Assembly: GCA_035610365.1 (NCBI GenBank)
Contig: CM069435.1
Span: 59,951,389-60,015,388, forward strand
Direction: 5' to 3'
DNA: 64,000 nt
DNA from: Aquatica leii
Taxonomy: Eukaryota > Arthropoda > Insecta > Coleoptera > Lampyridae
A model generated the notes under the pieces. That model did no database searches and was not told the origin of the DNA. It saw only the letters and a list, made by a program, of their open reading frames with translations. Position numbers and translations under genes: made by a program. Positions 12,115 through 25,102 of this stretch are shown here, piece after piece. How positions within the stretch are numbered: position 1 is the first letter of the stretch; the number at the start of each line of letters is the position of its first letter.

Positions 12115-12990
12115 TAATAATACGCTGCTTCTTCTGTGATTCTTACACATTCAGTTAGTTTATTAGAAATTTTTAAAATAAGCTTTGAAGGTGGTTGTAA
12201 ATTATTGATCCTGCGTCTTATCATATCTCACAAATGTTCGATTGGTGTTAAGTCTAGCAAACGAGAAGAATAAAAAGATTAACATTAACATTTTCTAGAA
12301 ACTCGGTAGTAACCTTAACAGTATGTGGCCTTATTGATAAATGAGATTTTCGAGTTGCTGAAGAAGAACTAACACGGGTTTCAACACGTTATTGATGTAA
12401 CCAATTGTATTTAACGTTTTTTAAATAATTACTAGAAGAAATTTACTTTCATGGCAAATCGCCTCTTATACCGTTACACCTTGAGTAAGAGCGGCATGTC
12501 GTTCTAAAAAAACTGCATGTCTTTCCTTTTTAACCATTCTGCAACTATCAGGGGCCTATAAGCAGAATCGAGATTGGTCACTAAAAAATACTTGATTCCA
12601 TTTCTCATTCCTTTGCAATTTTTTATTACACCACTTTAGCCGAGCAGTTTTATAACGTAGAGTTAGAGGTGAACAAATAAATGATAGGTACGACCTACGC
12701 CCAAAGGATGAAATTATTCGATAAACAAATTGTATGGAGATTAGTTAATTAAACCTTTCCATCTACAATTAGTAGGACGACCAGGTCGTCAACAACTTCG
12801 TTCTTCGTTATTTTTGCTCATCTTTTCTAGCATAAAGAACAATTGCAGCAATAATGTTAACAATGCTTTTTTTATTTGTTTGTCGTGTGCTAATTTCATC
12901 GATTGATTGTATCTTGCTGAAAGTTTGATCGTCTATTGAAAATATTATCCAAACGACGGTAGGATCTTTTTTACTTTATGACGAGGCACG
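12115..12990 (-). pseudogene. Tc1-like transposase remnant
   Basis: The minus strand resembles the Tc1 branch of Tc1/mariner DDE transposases. Reading downwards there is a GRP-type linker (RPGRP near 12780), then a segment like the region before the first catalytic Asp (LTLRYKTARLKWCNKK), then FFSDQSRFCL around 12566-12590, and finally LDLTPIEHL followed by a stop where Trp is expected (12228-12230). The first Asp is in place but the neighbouring Glu of the usual SDESRF reads as Gln. Several frameshifts and stops show it is dead. I could not find terminal inverted repeats, so the limits cover recognisable protein only. Confidence 0.75.
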
Positions 12991-15900
12991 TGAAAATCGT
13001 AGTTCTAACGACGCTAATAACGTACCGTTTATGGACCAACAGTCACAACCGTATTGGTTATATATTTACGAAAAAATTGTTGAGTTGAGTTGAAACGTTT
13101 TTGCCTAATTTTTTTGTAAATGATAACAATGTAGACACATAGATAGAAAGAGACAATGATATGTGCTTTATCGTAGCAGAATAGTTGAATAGCTTGCGGT
13201 TTTATTCAAAAATGGAATATGCAACTATGCGTGAAGCAAATTAAAAATTGAAATACAATATATGTTCATCTTACTAAAAATGTCACATAGAAACTAATAG
13301 AGACCAATACAGGATTAAATAAGTTTAATTGGGAATCAATAAGATACATTAAAATCAATGGGTTTCGTAGTATAGTGTTTATAGGTTTCTATATGGTATT
13401 TTTAATTAGCGGTATTTTAAATGGTTTTGATGTGTTTTAATATTAAGAAATATTCAGTCAGTAATTACTAATTAAATTTTAGCAATTTTTAATATGTTTT
13501 ATAGAAAAATATTTAATACGTAATTGCACATTAAATTTTACTTGGCAATTACTGATTAAAACAGTAAAATTGTGTTTAATATACAATTATATGCTTAGTT
13601 TTCTATATCAAAAAATATTTAATAAATAATTGTAAATCAATTTAGAATATATAACTACTAGTTAAAATAGTGAAAATGTAAATAATTAATGGTTCAAAAT
13701 GTTATTTGTGGTTTTTTATCTTTAAATGCTAGCGGATGCTCACGCGCCTACGCTTCCAAGATATAATTGCAGTAGTTCTCAGTAATAGTTGTAAAAACAC
13801 ATTAGAGTTATCACGGTGATTAAGTCTCAAAAGGACGAAACAGATGTCCATCGTTTTTTTAGTGTTATTTTTCAGAACTATACTGAATACTTACGTTTAC
13901 ATGGTTTCCAGCGCAGATGGAGTGTCTCCGATATCAACTTTAAATTAAATAACGGTTTGAAATCGTTTGACCTTACAAAAAAGTATAAAATACAGAGGAA
14001 GTACGGAGGTACAAATTATACATATAATAATAACAGTAAAATAATAAGTAAACATTGTATTAAACGTACATATGTTATATTGGGTCATACCAAAATAACA
14101 ATTGATAATAAAACTATTTTTGTACAGTAGAAAGCAAAAAAGAATTGGAAGAAACGGTCGTGTCAGTATGAATATTGATCTACTTAACTTTGTAGTAATA
14201 TTTATTTCTTGTAAGATCTTAATTGCTTTCCATCTGAAACTGCTCTCAATTAAACATGGAAAACGCTGTGGTGGGAGATGTAATTAATAAAACGACCAAG
14301 ATTTTTTAAATATAAGTGTGACATGCTTAGTAATAATAAATTAGTTTCACAGGTGCTACTTAATAAGGGTGTTTTACTGCCCATCAAATGTTTTGACAAT
14401 GCCACAAACGTACTATTTTCAATAAAGAATTTGCATATGCACTGTTTGGTGAAAACTGAAACCTCCTGCTACTTATTCTAATTAAAAATTGCCAATTAGA
14501 TAATTTTTTTATGATCGATTTGTGGTCTTATCATTTTACTTAAATCATCTATTTTTCAGCGCCGGTTAGAAAGAGAAAATTTTAATACCAACAACCTATT
14601 TGTTAGGATTATTAAAATTTCCAATCGAAAAAAAGTAAAACATTTTAATTTGGAATTCACAATAAAAATATTGATTGATATTGAGTTTTTTATTGGTAAT
14701 TACTTATTAGAAAAGTAGGGTTTTGATTGTTTTTAATAGATCTTTATGCATTAAAGCGTATTTACCTATAAAAATTAATCGTTTTTTATTGGTTTCTTAC
14801 GGAATAGCATAATTCTATGGTTATTTTATTATTTAAATTTTGTTTTAAATGAGTACTTACCAGATTTCCTTTTTCTAACATTGTACTTAAATAAACAAAA
14901 AACAAATAATTTCCTAAGAGTTATTTTTGACTAACCGTTACCTACAACATATACGTTTTTGAAAACGCATACGTTTGATGTTGCTCAAAATAATAAGGGC
15001 TGCATTGTCAAACGTTTGTAATTTACATTTGTTTTTACAATTTTGACATGCTTTTGACGGACGGTGAGAGTGTAGATAACACTGTTTTTTTAACCATTTT
15101 TGTTTCAAATGTCGTCAATAAACACAAGCATCAAAATCTTTTCTTCCGAACCCTATTACAACATTATTTTGGTTCTTGTATTTTAGGTAACGAGGTTATA
15201 GGGAGACCGATGTACTATCAACCATTTCACTAAAAACTGTCAATAACCACGTTCGTAAGGAGTGATTAAAGTCACCTAACAAAAAATAATTTTTTTTCAG
15301 TGGCATAAATATTTCTTAAAGTTGTTTGATTAATGCTAAATATAATAATATAATTTAAACTTTGTGCTTCTTAAAAATCTCGCGTTCAGATTTAAACTTT
15401 TCATATAGGCGTCGTAAATCTATAATTTGTAATTTAAAAGAATCATATATAAATTTTATTTACCAATCGAACAACAATAGAATGGTATAATTTTCTATTA
15501 ATGTATCAATGTTGGTAATTTATTGTTGGCATAGTAGACTGCACTTGTTTATATTTAAACTTTAATAAACATTAGGAAAATTAAACTTGTTACAATAAAC
15601 GAACTGGAGTTGTCGCCATGTTTTTTACAACCCCCATTCTTCGCATCTGCGCATACTAACATCACAAAAATATGAAAATATTTCTCCAAATGTTTTGATT
15701 GTTTTTCATCTTTTGGGAACCTATAATTGCTATATGGGTGCAATCAATGCAGCCAATTACGCCAGAAAATCTATCTTTTTAAAAAGACCAACAATGGTAA
15801 TTAAAACAAACTTTAGAAAAATAATTATCATAGTCAAAATTTTCAAAAAAATGTACACATTCGTTAAAAAATGGTTAAAAATTGAGTTTAAAATACCAGT

Positions 15901-16913
15901 TTTCGTAAAGGCGCCCACATCTTTTTTAAGGCACACGCTGACACTAGTTTACTATATATCTACATAAGCATTAACACTTACATTGGCTTGGTAAAAACCA
16001 GTCGCAAAACATTTTAAACCAATTAAAATTAAAATAAAATGTGTTATGATTCTGCTGCTGCAGCAAAATACATGTTTACATCAAACTAATCTTATTTTAA
16101 TTAATAATAATCGTTATCCGCAAACACTCTGACATTAAACCACAATAACACAAAATTCAGCACGTCAGCCTACTAAAAACGTATAGGTACGTTGTAGGAC
16201 AAAAACTTGTATAGGAACTTATTGGATCTAATATACAATTTTATTGGTTTTTATGTGGCATTTTTTATAGAGCAGCTGTAAAGAGAGCAGGATGTCTTTG
16301 ATAAAAACATTAGAAGCTTGAAGATGAAAGAAGTACAAAAAGTTTTAAGATTTGAAAAATTGAGTTTCCCGCGCTGTGTGTTAATGGAAGCAGTTTAACA
16401 CAAACCGAGTCTACCCGAATGAACAATGGATGGAGACTACATCTCGTTTTGCATAGTTAGTTGTATTATATAATGTTATGTTTTTTAAGTACACGTTACT
16501 TAAGAAAACGTGTATTATTATTTGCTACATGTAATACACTACAACCTCTAAATAGCACAGTAATAAAATTATTACTCTGTAGACAATAAAATTGAACATT
16601 TTGGAAAAAATAATTAAATTTTTGAAAAAATCTCCATCGCATTAAAATTTTAAATAAGCGGTATCAAACATTTTCTGCAGTTTTGATAATTTTAGTTTAT
16701 TGTTAAAAGCCTTTTTAATCAATAAATTTTTAAGGTTTTTTAAATAATTATTGTAATATATTCAAAACAGAGAAAGTTATTTAAAAGTGTAGTATGATGA
16801 CAGTATCTTTTCATAGAAAACATATGTTTTCTAAGTTACAAAATCTTTTCTTTCTTTTGAACAATTTATAGAAATAAAACTGTTTATATTTTTGCTCCAG
16901 AATTTTTACCCAA
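12991..16913. other. AT-rich non-coding stretch
   Basis: No supported gene. Open frames at 13816-14130, 15048-15233 and 15695-15967 show no motif, no splice context and chance-like composition. Around 13440-13640 short AT-rich words similar to TAATTACTAATTAAATTTTA recur irregularly. A small hairpin with A/T-rich arms lies near 14577-14624. Confidence 0.5.
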
Positions 16914-17263
16914 TCAATCAATTTATTGAGACCCGAGTGTCACTTTAATGAAAATATTTGATACAAAATTATTGATACGATTTTCTTTGCTAATAGATAG
17001 CTTGGTAGTTTGTATACGCTGCTATCGTTGTCACTGCATCATTCTGTTATAAATTCAACGCAAAAATTTAAATGATCAAAGAATCAATTACGTCATACAA
17101 AATTCATGAAAGCGTTATACATACTTTTTCATATTTGTCATTTTGCAAACGTTGCATAATATTTTTCTCGGCAATTATTAATCTGAAGATGGCATTTTAT
17201 TTACTACTAAGACAAGAATCGAATATGTGTAGTTATCCATTTAATCTATTGTGTATTTTACGC
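16914..17263 (+). repeat. Dispersed repeat, copy A
   Basis: About 350 bp here matches 27721-28052 in the opposite orientation, with clear conservation of words such as GAGTGTCACTTTAATGAAAA and TTATTAATCTGAAGATGGCA, and scattered substitutions and small indels. No coding content that I trust; the open frame at 17072-17290 differs between the copies. Probably a non-autonomous or degenerated repeat family. Confidence 0.8.
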
Positions 17264-17493
17264 AAAAGACAAAATGTCAACAAAAATTAATTATGTTAAA
17301 CATAATAATACTGAAATAATTAAATAATGATTTAACGTCGTGAAATAATAATAATGATTAAAGGTAAATAGATATAATTTTAGACATAAATTTGTTACTA
17401 TAGAACATATTAATAATTTTTTAGAGTAAATGGTGTACATAAAAAAAATTAATTAATTAATAAATAATTAAGATATAATTTTATTTTATTTTA

Positions 17494-18941
17494 GCGGTAT
17501 TATAAACTAATCAGCATAATTTGCCACATCCTCCTACGCACCGAAGCCTTACGAAAAATGTCCGTTTTTGTCCGATGAAGTATAACGTGGTATAACCTCA
17601 GTTTTCGTATTACTTTAAATGCTTGTTGAAACGATGTCTACTATCATATAAGAGTTTAAAATATTGTATTCCAATATGTAATTTATAATTACAGTGTTTT
17701 TTTTATAAGTTTAGATTTTTACTAAACATAGTAAAGTTAAACAATATAATCATTATTTATACTGTGCATATTTGTATTAATGAACATGGGAGCATATAAT
17801 TTAATTAATACTAACTTGATAACAGAATGATGGAATAATCATGTTATGTGATATGATTTTGGCATAACAGTGACTTTCAGCTTTCTTATAGATGGTATTA
17901 TTTTGGTGTCTCAAAAGTGATAGTGACAGTTTATAGATACTGATTTCATGCGGAATTTTTGACACAAATTTTGTATGAAAAAAGTGGCCAAAATGATATC
18001 TAATTGATACCCAAAAAATGATGTTAAAAAGATATCTTTTTACGAGAATATTGTTATTTCGGTAGTTATTCAATTTCTTATTTCAAAGCTTTGACATTGA
18101 TTCGATAAAAGTTTAAAATGTAGTAGGTGTAGTTTTGCTAACATTTTTAATGTGTCATTATCGGTCTATGTTTCAAGTTGTCTACAAAACTTATTTACTT
18201 AATAGCAAGATCGATGTCAAAGAGTTTTAGTTTGATTTTTTCGATATTACGATATTCAAAAAACAAACTTTTCTATTATTTTCGAAGAGTGCTTACCTAA
18301 CCATAAAATGCATAATAATAACAATTAGACTTTTTTTTAATGTAATTCAAATAACAAAATTCTCGTAAAAAGATACCTTTTTAACACCATTTCTCGGGTA
18401 GCAATTAGGCATCATTTTGCCCACTTTTTGCATACAAAGTTTGTGTCGAAACTTCCGCATGAAATCGGTATCTATCAACTGTCACTATCACTTTTGAGGC
18501 ATTAGAATGAAAACATGTATAAATCATATCACATAACTTGATTATTTCATTATTTTGTTATCACATTTGTATTAATGAAATTATATGCTCCTATGTTGAT
18601 TAATACAAATATGCACAGTATACATAATGATTATATTGTTTAACTTTACTATGTTTAGTAAAGATCTAAACTTATAAAAAAACGCTAATTAAAAAATTAC
18701 ATATTAGAATACAATATTTTAAACTTTTACATGGTAATAGACATAGGTTTAACAAACATTGAAAGTAATAAAAAAAACTAAAGTTATACCACGTTATACT
18801 TCATCTTTAAACTATACAGAATCTGACAAAAACCGACATTCTTAGTAAGGTTTCGGTGCGTAGAATCTTTGTCTTACATTAGACCGTTGTTAGACCTTGT
18901 ACTTTATGCGGCAAATTGTGCTGATTAGTTTATGACACCGC
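17494..18941. mobile_element. Long-arm foldback element (~1.45 kb)
   Basis: The left arm, about 17494-18060, is matched in inverted orientation by 18350-18941. The outer termini read GCGGTATTATAAACTAATCA on the left and the near-complement ending GACACCGC on the right. Shared internal blocks include the words around TTTTTACGAGAAT and TGTGCATATTTGTATTAAT. The arms differ at many sites, so the element is old. Only about 290 bp lies between the arms, with no protein-like frame. Similarity may extend a few tens of bases past the stated ends. No target duplication is evident. Confidence 0.85.
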
Positions 18942-19566
18942 CAAACTAATTATATCTAAAATAATTTATATCTCTTGAAAAATTTTTGGTGGTAGTGTAA
19001 GGGAAGTTACTATTGTTGATTTAAAAGTTTTTGGTGAGTCGTTACTTTTTAAATTGTTTTGTCGGTAATACTAGTGGACTTACCTTTAGTACTTTTTATT
19101 TCTCTGGCTAGCTCAGTATAATAAGAGTTAATCAGAAAATAGTGAAACTTTATCGATTCACCAAAGTTAAAATATTTCTAATACTTACGAGTCATAACTT
19201 AATTTCGAAATAATTTTAGCAAATTTAGTTACTTGACTTTTTTTGGCGTCGTTTTGAAACGGTTTACGTTTTTACTCTTTACAAATTCGTGATCAATCAA
19301 TCAAAAAAATGTATAAAACCAATCTACTTTAATTCGTTTATTACAGTTAATATCTATAAGTTCAAACAATTTAATTAATTCCTAAGTACACATTTAATTC
19401 TTACAGGAACAAAAAAAAACAAACAAATGGCCATTTTAGCAAAATTCTATATTAAAATATTGAATTAAATTCAAACTCAAGTTTTGCGCAACGCAATCGG
19501 CAATACATTTATTTATTTTTCCGTCGATCGTTTATTAATACTTGTATTAACGTATAATAATGTATC
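18942..19566. other. AT-rich non-coding stretch
   Basis: No reading frame, repeat or motif that I can support in this stretch. Confidence 0.5.
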
Positions 19567-19607
19567 AAAAGTAGTGCGGTAATAGCCCCTATTACCGCAC
19601 TACTTTT
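19567..19607. repeat. 41 bp perfect palindrome
   Basis: Two exactly complementary 19 nt arms (AAAAGTAGTGCGGTAATAG and its complement) flank a three-base CCC centre. The arms are much richer in G and C than the surroundings. It is not followed by a T-run in a gene context, and may be the centre or terminus of a small mobile element. Confidence 0.85.
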
Positions 19608-21309
19608 AAACCAATGAAATCAACGAATTTCTATTAACGCTCGATTTTTTCTAACCAATAAAATCGTAGAAAAGAATTAAGATTTTTATGAGGTTACGTA
19701 TATTGTATTAGTTAACGTTTTTAAATAAAAAATAAATTAAAAAATTCACCCGTGCATTATTATAAGTAAACATTTCCAATAATTGTAGGTTAAGTAACCT
19801 GATCACTAAAATGAAAGCAGAATGATATACTTTGGAGTTACCAAGATGCTAAAAGAATCTGATAAATAAAGTCCTTATTAACAATAATTGTGGTCTACAT
19901 CATCTGACTATTTTATGAGCACACAAATTGTCAATTGGTTTTTATCGATGATTTTCAGTTGCTTTTGCGGAGCCTTTTTGATATCAAAGTTGTGATGTTT
20001 GTATGTTATATGAAATGGTATATAAAAATAATCATAAATAGATTTTAGTTAATTACATAAATAACAACGTATATTTTGTATAAACCAATACTTATTATAT
20101 AACTGTGTTGTAGTGATACTCGTGTACTTCTTTTGCATACATACCGAAAACATTATGTATTTATAAAAATAAGACAAGGAGCATTGAGTTATCGTTACTT
20201 TCTTCGACATTACCTTCTTCATCTAAGCAACTACTTCTCTGCCATTTGCACTAATTTGTAAAACATTGCTCACTATGCTTTGCTAAACTACAAATGAACT
20301 TTTATCAGATTCAAATTGTATCGATAAGTTAGTGAACAGCATTTTTATAGTAAATCATGAACTAAAAAGATTTACTAAACAATTGTGTAACTAAAATTCA
20401 GCTTTTTGCATGCTGTTCATTTAAAAACTACAATGTGGCACATTATGTTATGGTTAATATGACAAATCTATAATACGAACAAACGATTATGAATTTCTCG
20501 TGTGTACATACCAGATTTTTTTCTTTAAATTGCCATTACGTAAAGATTGTTATAAACAAAAGTAACACAACAATCAATATAGAAAATATATATTTAATTT
20601 ATAAATAGGTGAACTAGTTTCTTCTCTCTAAAGCCATCATTCGAAACCCCCATCATTCATTAGCGACAACACTAAACTATAATTCATGGCAGGTTTTGTA
20701 CTCAAACCCAATCTGTCGTAAGAATTTGTTTATGATATCTGGTTCACCGTTGTAATTAACATTCACTTACATTTTCCAAACTAAAATGTTTATTGTTAAA
20801 ACTTTCTTATCTACAGAAGTAAATATGTATTAAAATTACCATTGTTTTTACCGTAGATTTTTAATGTTTCCTGGTTTTATTCCTAATAACAATATTCGTC
20901 ATTTATTAACCATTTTTAAACGTATAAACACTTTATTTGCTGTATAAATAATTTTGATTTGCTTTTTACATCAAGTGCAGTTTCTGTGTACAAAGAAAAC
21001 AATCCCACGATTACCTTTCGGCTGATAAAGAAAACTTTTTAATGTTTCGAGATGTAATTTTCTTCGATTTTCTAGCATACTGTTAATCACATAAAACTAA
21101 AAAAATTTTGCAATCATTGATATTTTCAAAACTAATTATAATCAATCCGATTAAAATTTAATTGACGCGTTGAAGTTATACAGCATTCTCATTACTTAAA
21201 AATCCCACTACCGTTGATACAAAAATAAAACAATTGTTCAGTAGATAAAATTATAAAATTATAAGTAAATGCAAAAAATTAATAAGATACGATCGACGGA
21301 AAAACTTAA
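19608..21309. other. AT-rich non-coding stretch
   Basis: No supported gene or repeat. A 15-base word (CGATCGACGGAAAAA) near 21288 also occurs inverted near 19518, which is weak on its own. Confidence 0.5.
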
Positions 21310-21434
21310 AAACCAACTTGTTTGATAATATGCAATTAATAATCTCGACAACATTAACGCTCTCGCTCGCTGCGCTCGCTCGCGCGTGAAAATGTCTCGA
21401 TTATTAATTGCCTTCATTACCAACCTTGTTGGTT
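21310..21434. repeat. Palindromic unit with GC-rich centre
   Basis: The outer words AACCAAC (21310s) and GTTGGTT (21428-21434), and the inner words GCAATTAATAATC and GATTATTAATTGC, are inverted matches. They enclose a centre (21358-21386) made of repeated CGCTCG words that is itself nearly palindromic. It stands out sharply from its AT-rich setting. No coding content. Confidence 0.75.
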
Positions 21435-23332
21435 AAATAACTATTATTTTTCACCGTTAATTTGAAATAGTTGAATATAAGCTATAACAGTGTACCTGAT
21501 TTTTGTATTTACAACATACGAAATGCTTCGATGACGCTTTAACCCGCCTACGAACGATGCACCAAGTTTGCAAGTTGGTGCCGACGATATCGCAGCTCTT
21601 GGTTCCCTCTAAGTCAAATTTACATCGGTTTCCTCCTTAATTATGTATCAAGAAAAACCATACACACAAGTTTCAGTTCCCCAACACAAAAAACCAAAAA
21701 CGCAGTCATATAACAACTTGGCGATATTCATAAAACACGTGACGCTTTTATTAAAACAACTTTTTTGTGGTGCCTCTTGTTTGATAAAATTATTTAGCAT
21801 CATTTATTTAAGTTCATTCGCACTTTCACGAATTAAAATATCTCTTTAATTTGACATTGTAGTTAAGATATAGCGCTAATATACTTTTAACTCGCAATTA
21901 GTAACTTTTAGTAACTTCGCCGTTAGCGTGTATTACAATTCACTTTTTATTAAATTTTTGGTCCTAAGTTGCAAAATCAATTATCTTTAACTCGACTCAT
22001 CTCCGCATTTCCTTTTTCGTTTACGGTCAAAGATATCAAAACGCTGATTTTATATTTCTGCAGGTGTTCTTTTATACCGTATTGTGTTTATCAGTTTATC
22101 TCACTTTTGCGTCTTTTAACATAACCATAAGATTAAAACCTATGGTAAACGGTACAGTTATTGGCGTTTTGAGGTATACTTTATTTCACAAATAATTCAA
22201 TATCAATTCGCGGAAAAAAATTCAATAACCACATGACAGCGAAATGTTTAAATTTTCTTTTAATAATGGTTAAACCATGTTCAGGTACACATTGGCTTTT
22301 TTATTTACAAAGTGAAATTTTTGAAAATTACAGATATTGGCACTTTCGGTGTAGCTATTGGCAGTCTCGTACAGTTTATTGGCCTCAAAGTTGAATAAGG
22401 ATTTAAGTACTAAAATGGACACTTTTCGAAACATTTATTTATAAATATAAAAATGAATTATTATAAACATGCAACAAATAATAATATGTAACATTAGTTT
22501 AAAAAAACTCAACTCAACTGGTGTAATTGTGTCAATTAAATCAAAAACAATCGGAATATTGGAAATGTCCAGATTTTCAAAATTATTAATTGACATTAAT
22601 TCGTCCGCTAACTTTGTTGTTTTTTCTAGTTTATTTTCCGTGTCATTGCTACAGTGAACCAATGCTTCAATAGTGATTGTATTATTTATAAGGACTATTT
22701 CACACTCAAAAAAATTTTGTTAATAATATTAATTAATAGTGATTATAGGGTAGTATTTTGCTGTGACAATAATGAAATTTATTGTTAATATTAATTATTT
22801 GACATTACTCAACGTTTTTGGTCATCCGTACAATAATTCAATATTATTTGTGAGAATTACTAGATTTCTTTAATTAATAAAAGAAATTTTTTTCAGCCAA
22901 TAATTAGTTTGGTGTATTAGATAAAATTGTTAATTCTAAGAACAAAACATAGTATTTATTAAATAAATACATTGTAACGATTAACTGGGTTAACGTGCCA
23001 ACGAATGAATTTGAATGGTGACAATGAATCTTTTATTAAAACAGCGAACGAATGTTATCAATATAAACATAATAATGATTATACATTGATGAACAGTGTT
23101 TGTTCTATCGAAAAATGCATTTATTGATGTAATGATGTGTTTTATAGTAGCAATAAACGCATTCATGGCAACAAAAAACGCATTCGTACTATTGATAACC
23201 GCAGTTGTTAAAACAGTAAATATACTACTTGGAAATTTGAAATATATTTTAAGTTTGGATCACGTTCGAATTGTTTGTTTTATACATTGTGTTATCAGCA
23301 AATGTGCATTTATTAAAATCTAAAGATGCTAT
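21435..23332. other. AT-rich non-coding stretch
   Basis: No supported gene. A mixed-composition segment lies at about 21530-21640 and is open in more than one frame without any recognisable motif. Open frames at 22435-22662, 22469-22657 and 23096-23323 have no family resemblance. Confidence 0.45.
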
Positions 23333-23479
23333 GTTTGCTGGGTAACGACTTTTTGCCTGTTACTATGAGTGCACCAGTTCGTGTTCCAATCTACCCGCTA
23401 CCGTAACATTTCGCTTTTGACTTCCAAGGGTTTGGTTCAGTTTGTGTGTAACTGAACGTTTTCCGAATTAATAAAATAG
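23333..23479 (+). promoter_or_regulatory. Candidate 5' non-coding exon of the downstream spliced gene
   Basis: A mixed-composition segment without a long frame ends at 23479 with a strong 5' splice site (TAG followed by GTAAGT). It lies about 350 bp upstream of the first coding-like exon at 23833. Inferred to be an untranslated first exon; there is no direct evidence for a transcription start. Confidence 0.35.
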
Positions 23480-23832
23480 GTAAGTGAATATCTTGTGCCT
23501 GCTTATATATTGACGTTGACTATATTGATACAAACATTATTTGATAGTGATAACTTCATGATACAATTCACAGCGCAATTACGCAATTATTCACCTAGAT
23601 CAGCGACTTCCCAAGCGCTGTAGGCGTGTGGCGGCGCTAATTTTGGCGCTAATATTGCGTTATTCAATGGCGTAACTTTCAATTCAAAACGAAACGCTAA
23701 AAATTGCATTTTTCCTATTTCCATTTTTTACCTAAGATTTTGGTATTTAAACAGAATTCTTTTTTATACATATTACGTAGAAACGACCAGTTTATTTTGT
23801 TCAAGGAAATGTTTCGCTGCATTTAAGTTTAG

Positions 23833-25090
23833 CATGTAGTCATCGACTAGAACAGGAGATTTTGAAGCGATTTCCTACTGAAAAATTGGTAATTATTTAA
23901 TTATCTTCAATAAGCTTCAATTAATTTTAACATACCTAGTATTATTACAGGAATTTTATCGTGTTAGTAAAAGAGGCAAAATTTATAATAAATATGCCAA
24001 CATGAAATCCACTTTTAAATCTGCTGTATCTGGCCATATTGCATCATCAAAGACGAAATCCAAAGAAACAGAAACTCGACACGAAAAAAATTTTGGTATG
24101 TTGTCTGGTCATAGAAAATCTAAAATACTATGTTTAATTAAAATACTCAGCTATATTATTTTTAGAACCAGAAGACAATGCAGAAAGTTGCATTCGCTGC
24201 ATGAAGTATGATAATTTGAGTGTTGCCGAGTTTGATCAATGTTGGAAAGCGTGTGCTAGATATCGCTTGACTCAAATAAAGAAACTGGCTTCGACAAAAT
24301 CTATTATGGAAACATGGCCATTTTACAAAGCTCCTTCGGGATATTGTTTGGTATGCGATTATAACCAAAGGATAAAAAAAACTTGGGTTACCTAACATAT
24401 AATTATTTTACAGATTGACATAGATTATGAAATTTGCTTCGACGACAGCGATGGCCTTATTTTAAATTGGAAGAAATATTTTGATATTCTTGTTAAGTTT
24501 TTATCAAGCAGTGGTAACGTCAAAGACAAAAAAATAAAGGGACTGGTAGAGAAAGTGAGGGACGCTCCCGATTTACCAGAAAGTGAGTAACTAATTTGTA
24601 TACCCTTCATGCATCTATTTGACATGTATAACTTTTTAAAAAATTCTCAATTAGTTTAAAGTCTTTAATTGTTCTTAAACCATAGAACGTTTGTTGAACC
24701 TATATATCTGTTTGTTGTTGTCGACCTTGAAACTGAAGCAAAATTTACTTTTATAGATGGAAAAAATGCAGCAATTTTTTGGGCGTTGCATGGTTACTTC
24801 GTCCCTACAAAGTTAATCGTTGTAAAGAAAGACGACAAGAAAATTAACACCTGATATACAATTAAAGACTCACAAGAATCTTTTATATTCATGGGAAAAT
24901 CACAACAAAATGTGGAGGACCACATTCTACATATCAAGAGCATGAAGACCTCTATTTAACCGTTTATATGTTGCGTGGGAGAAGATATTTTAAATATTGG
25001 TAATATATCTGTGTATTTTGATGACATCAGATACAATTTCAAAAATTTTATTAGAGCAGTTGATATTTGTTTTAAAATTATATATTATAT
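23833..25090 (+). pseudogene. Spliced gene of unrecognised arthropod family, two nonsense codons
   Basis: Five coding-like exons join in phase: 23833-23888, 23951-24095, 24166-24350, 24414-24582 and 24757 to about 25090. Each intron has GT and AG ends with usable context (for example GTATGT at 24096, TTTTACAG before 24414, GTGAGT at 24583), and most introns are about 60-75 bp. The protein has a Lys-rich start, a CIRC pair and WKACARYRL segment in exon 3, an acidic IDIDYEICFDD block in exon 4, and FWALHGYFVPT, then DSQESFIF, then VYFDDIRYNFKNFIRAVDI in exon 5. I have a weak impression that it belongs to a multi-copy family of uncharacterised arthropod proteins. Exon 5 has a TGA at 24852-24854 and a TAA near 24957 with protein-like sequence continuing in the same frame past both. 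Start codon not located. Confidence 0.6.
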
Positions 25091-25102
25091 ATATTATATT
25101 AT

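Noticed and set aside
19518..21302. Inverted 15-base word CGATCGACGGAAAAA as possible element termini
   Set aside because: The match does not extend beyond the 15 bases, and such a match is plausible by chance across 64 kb.
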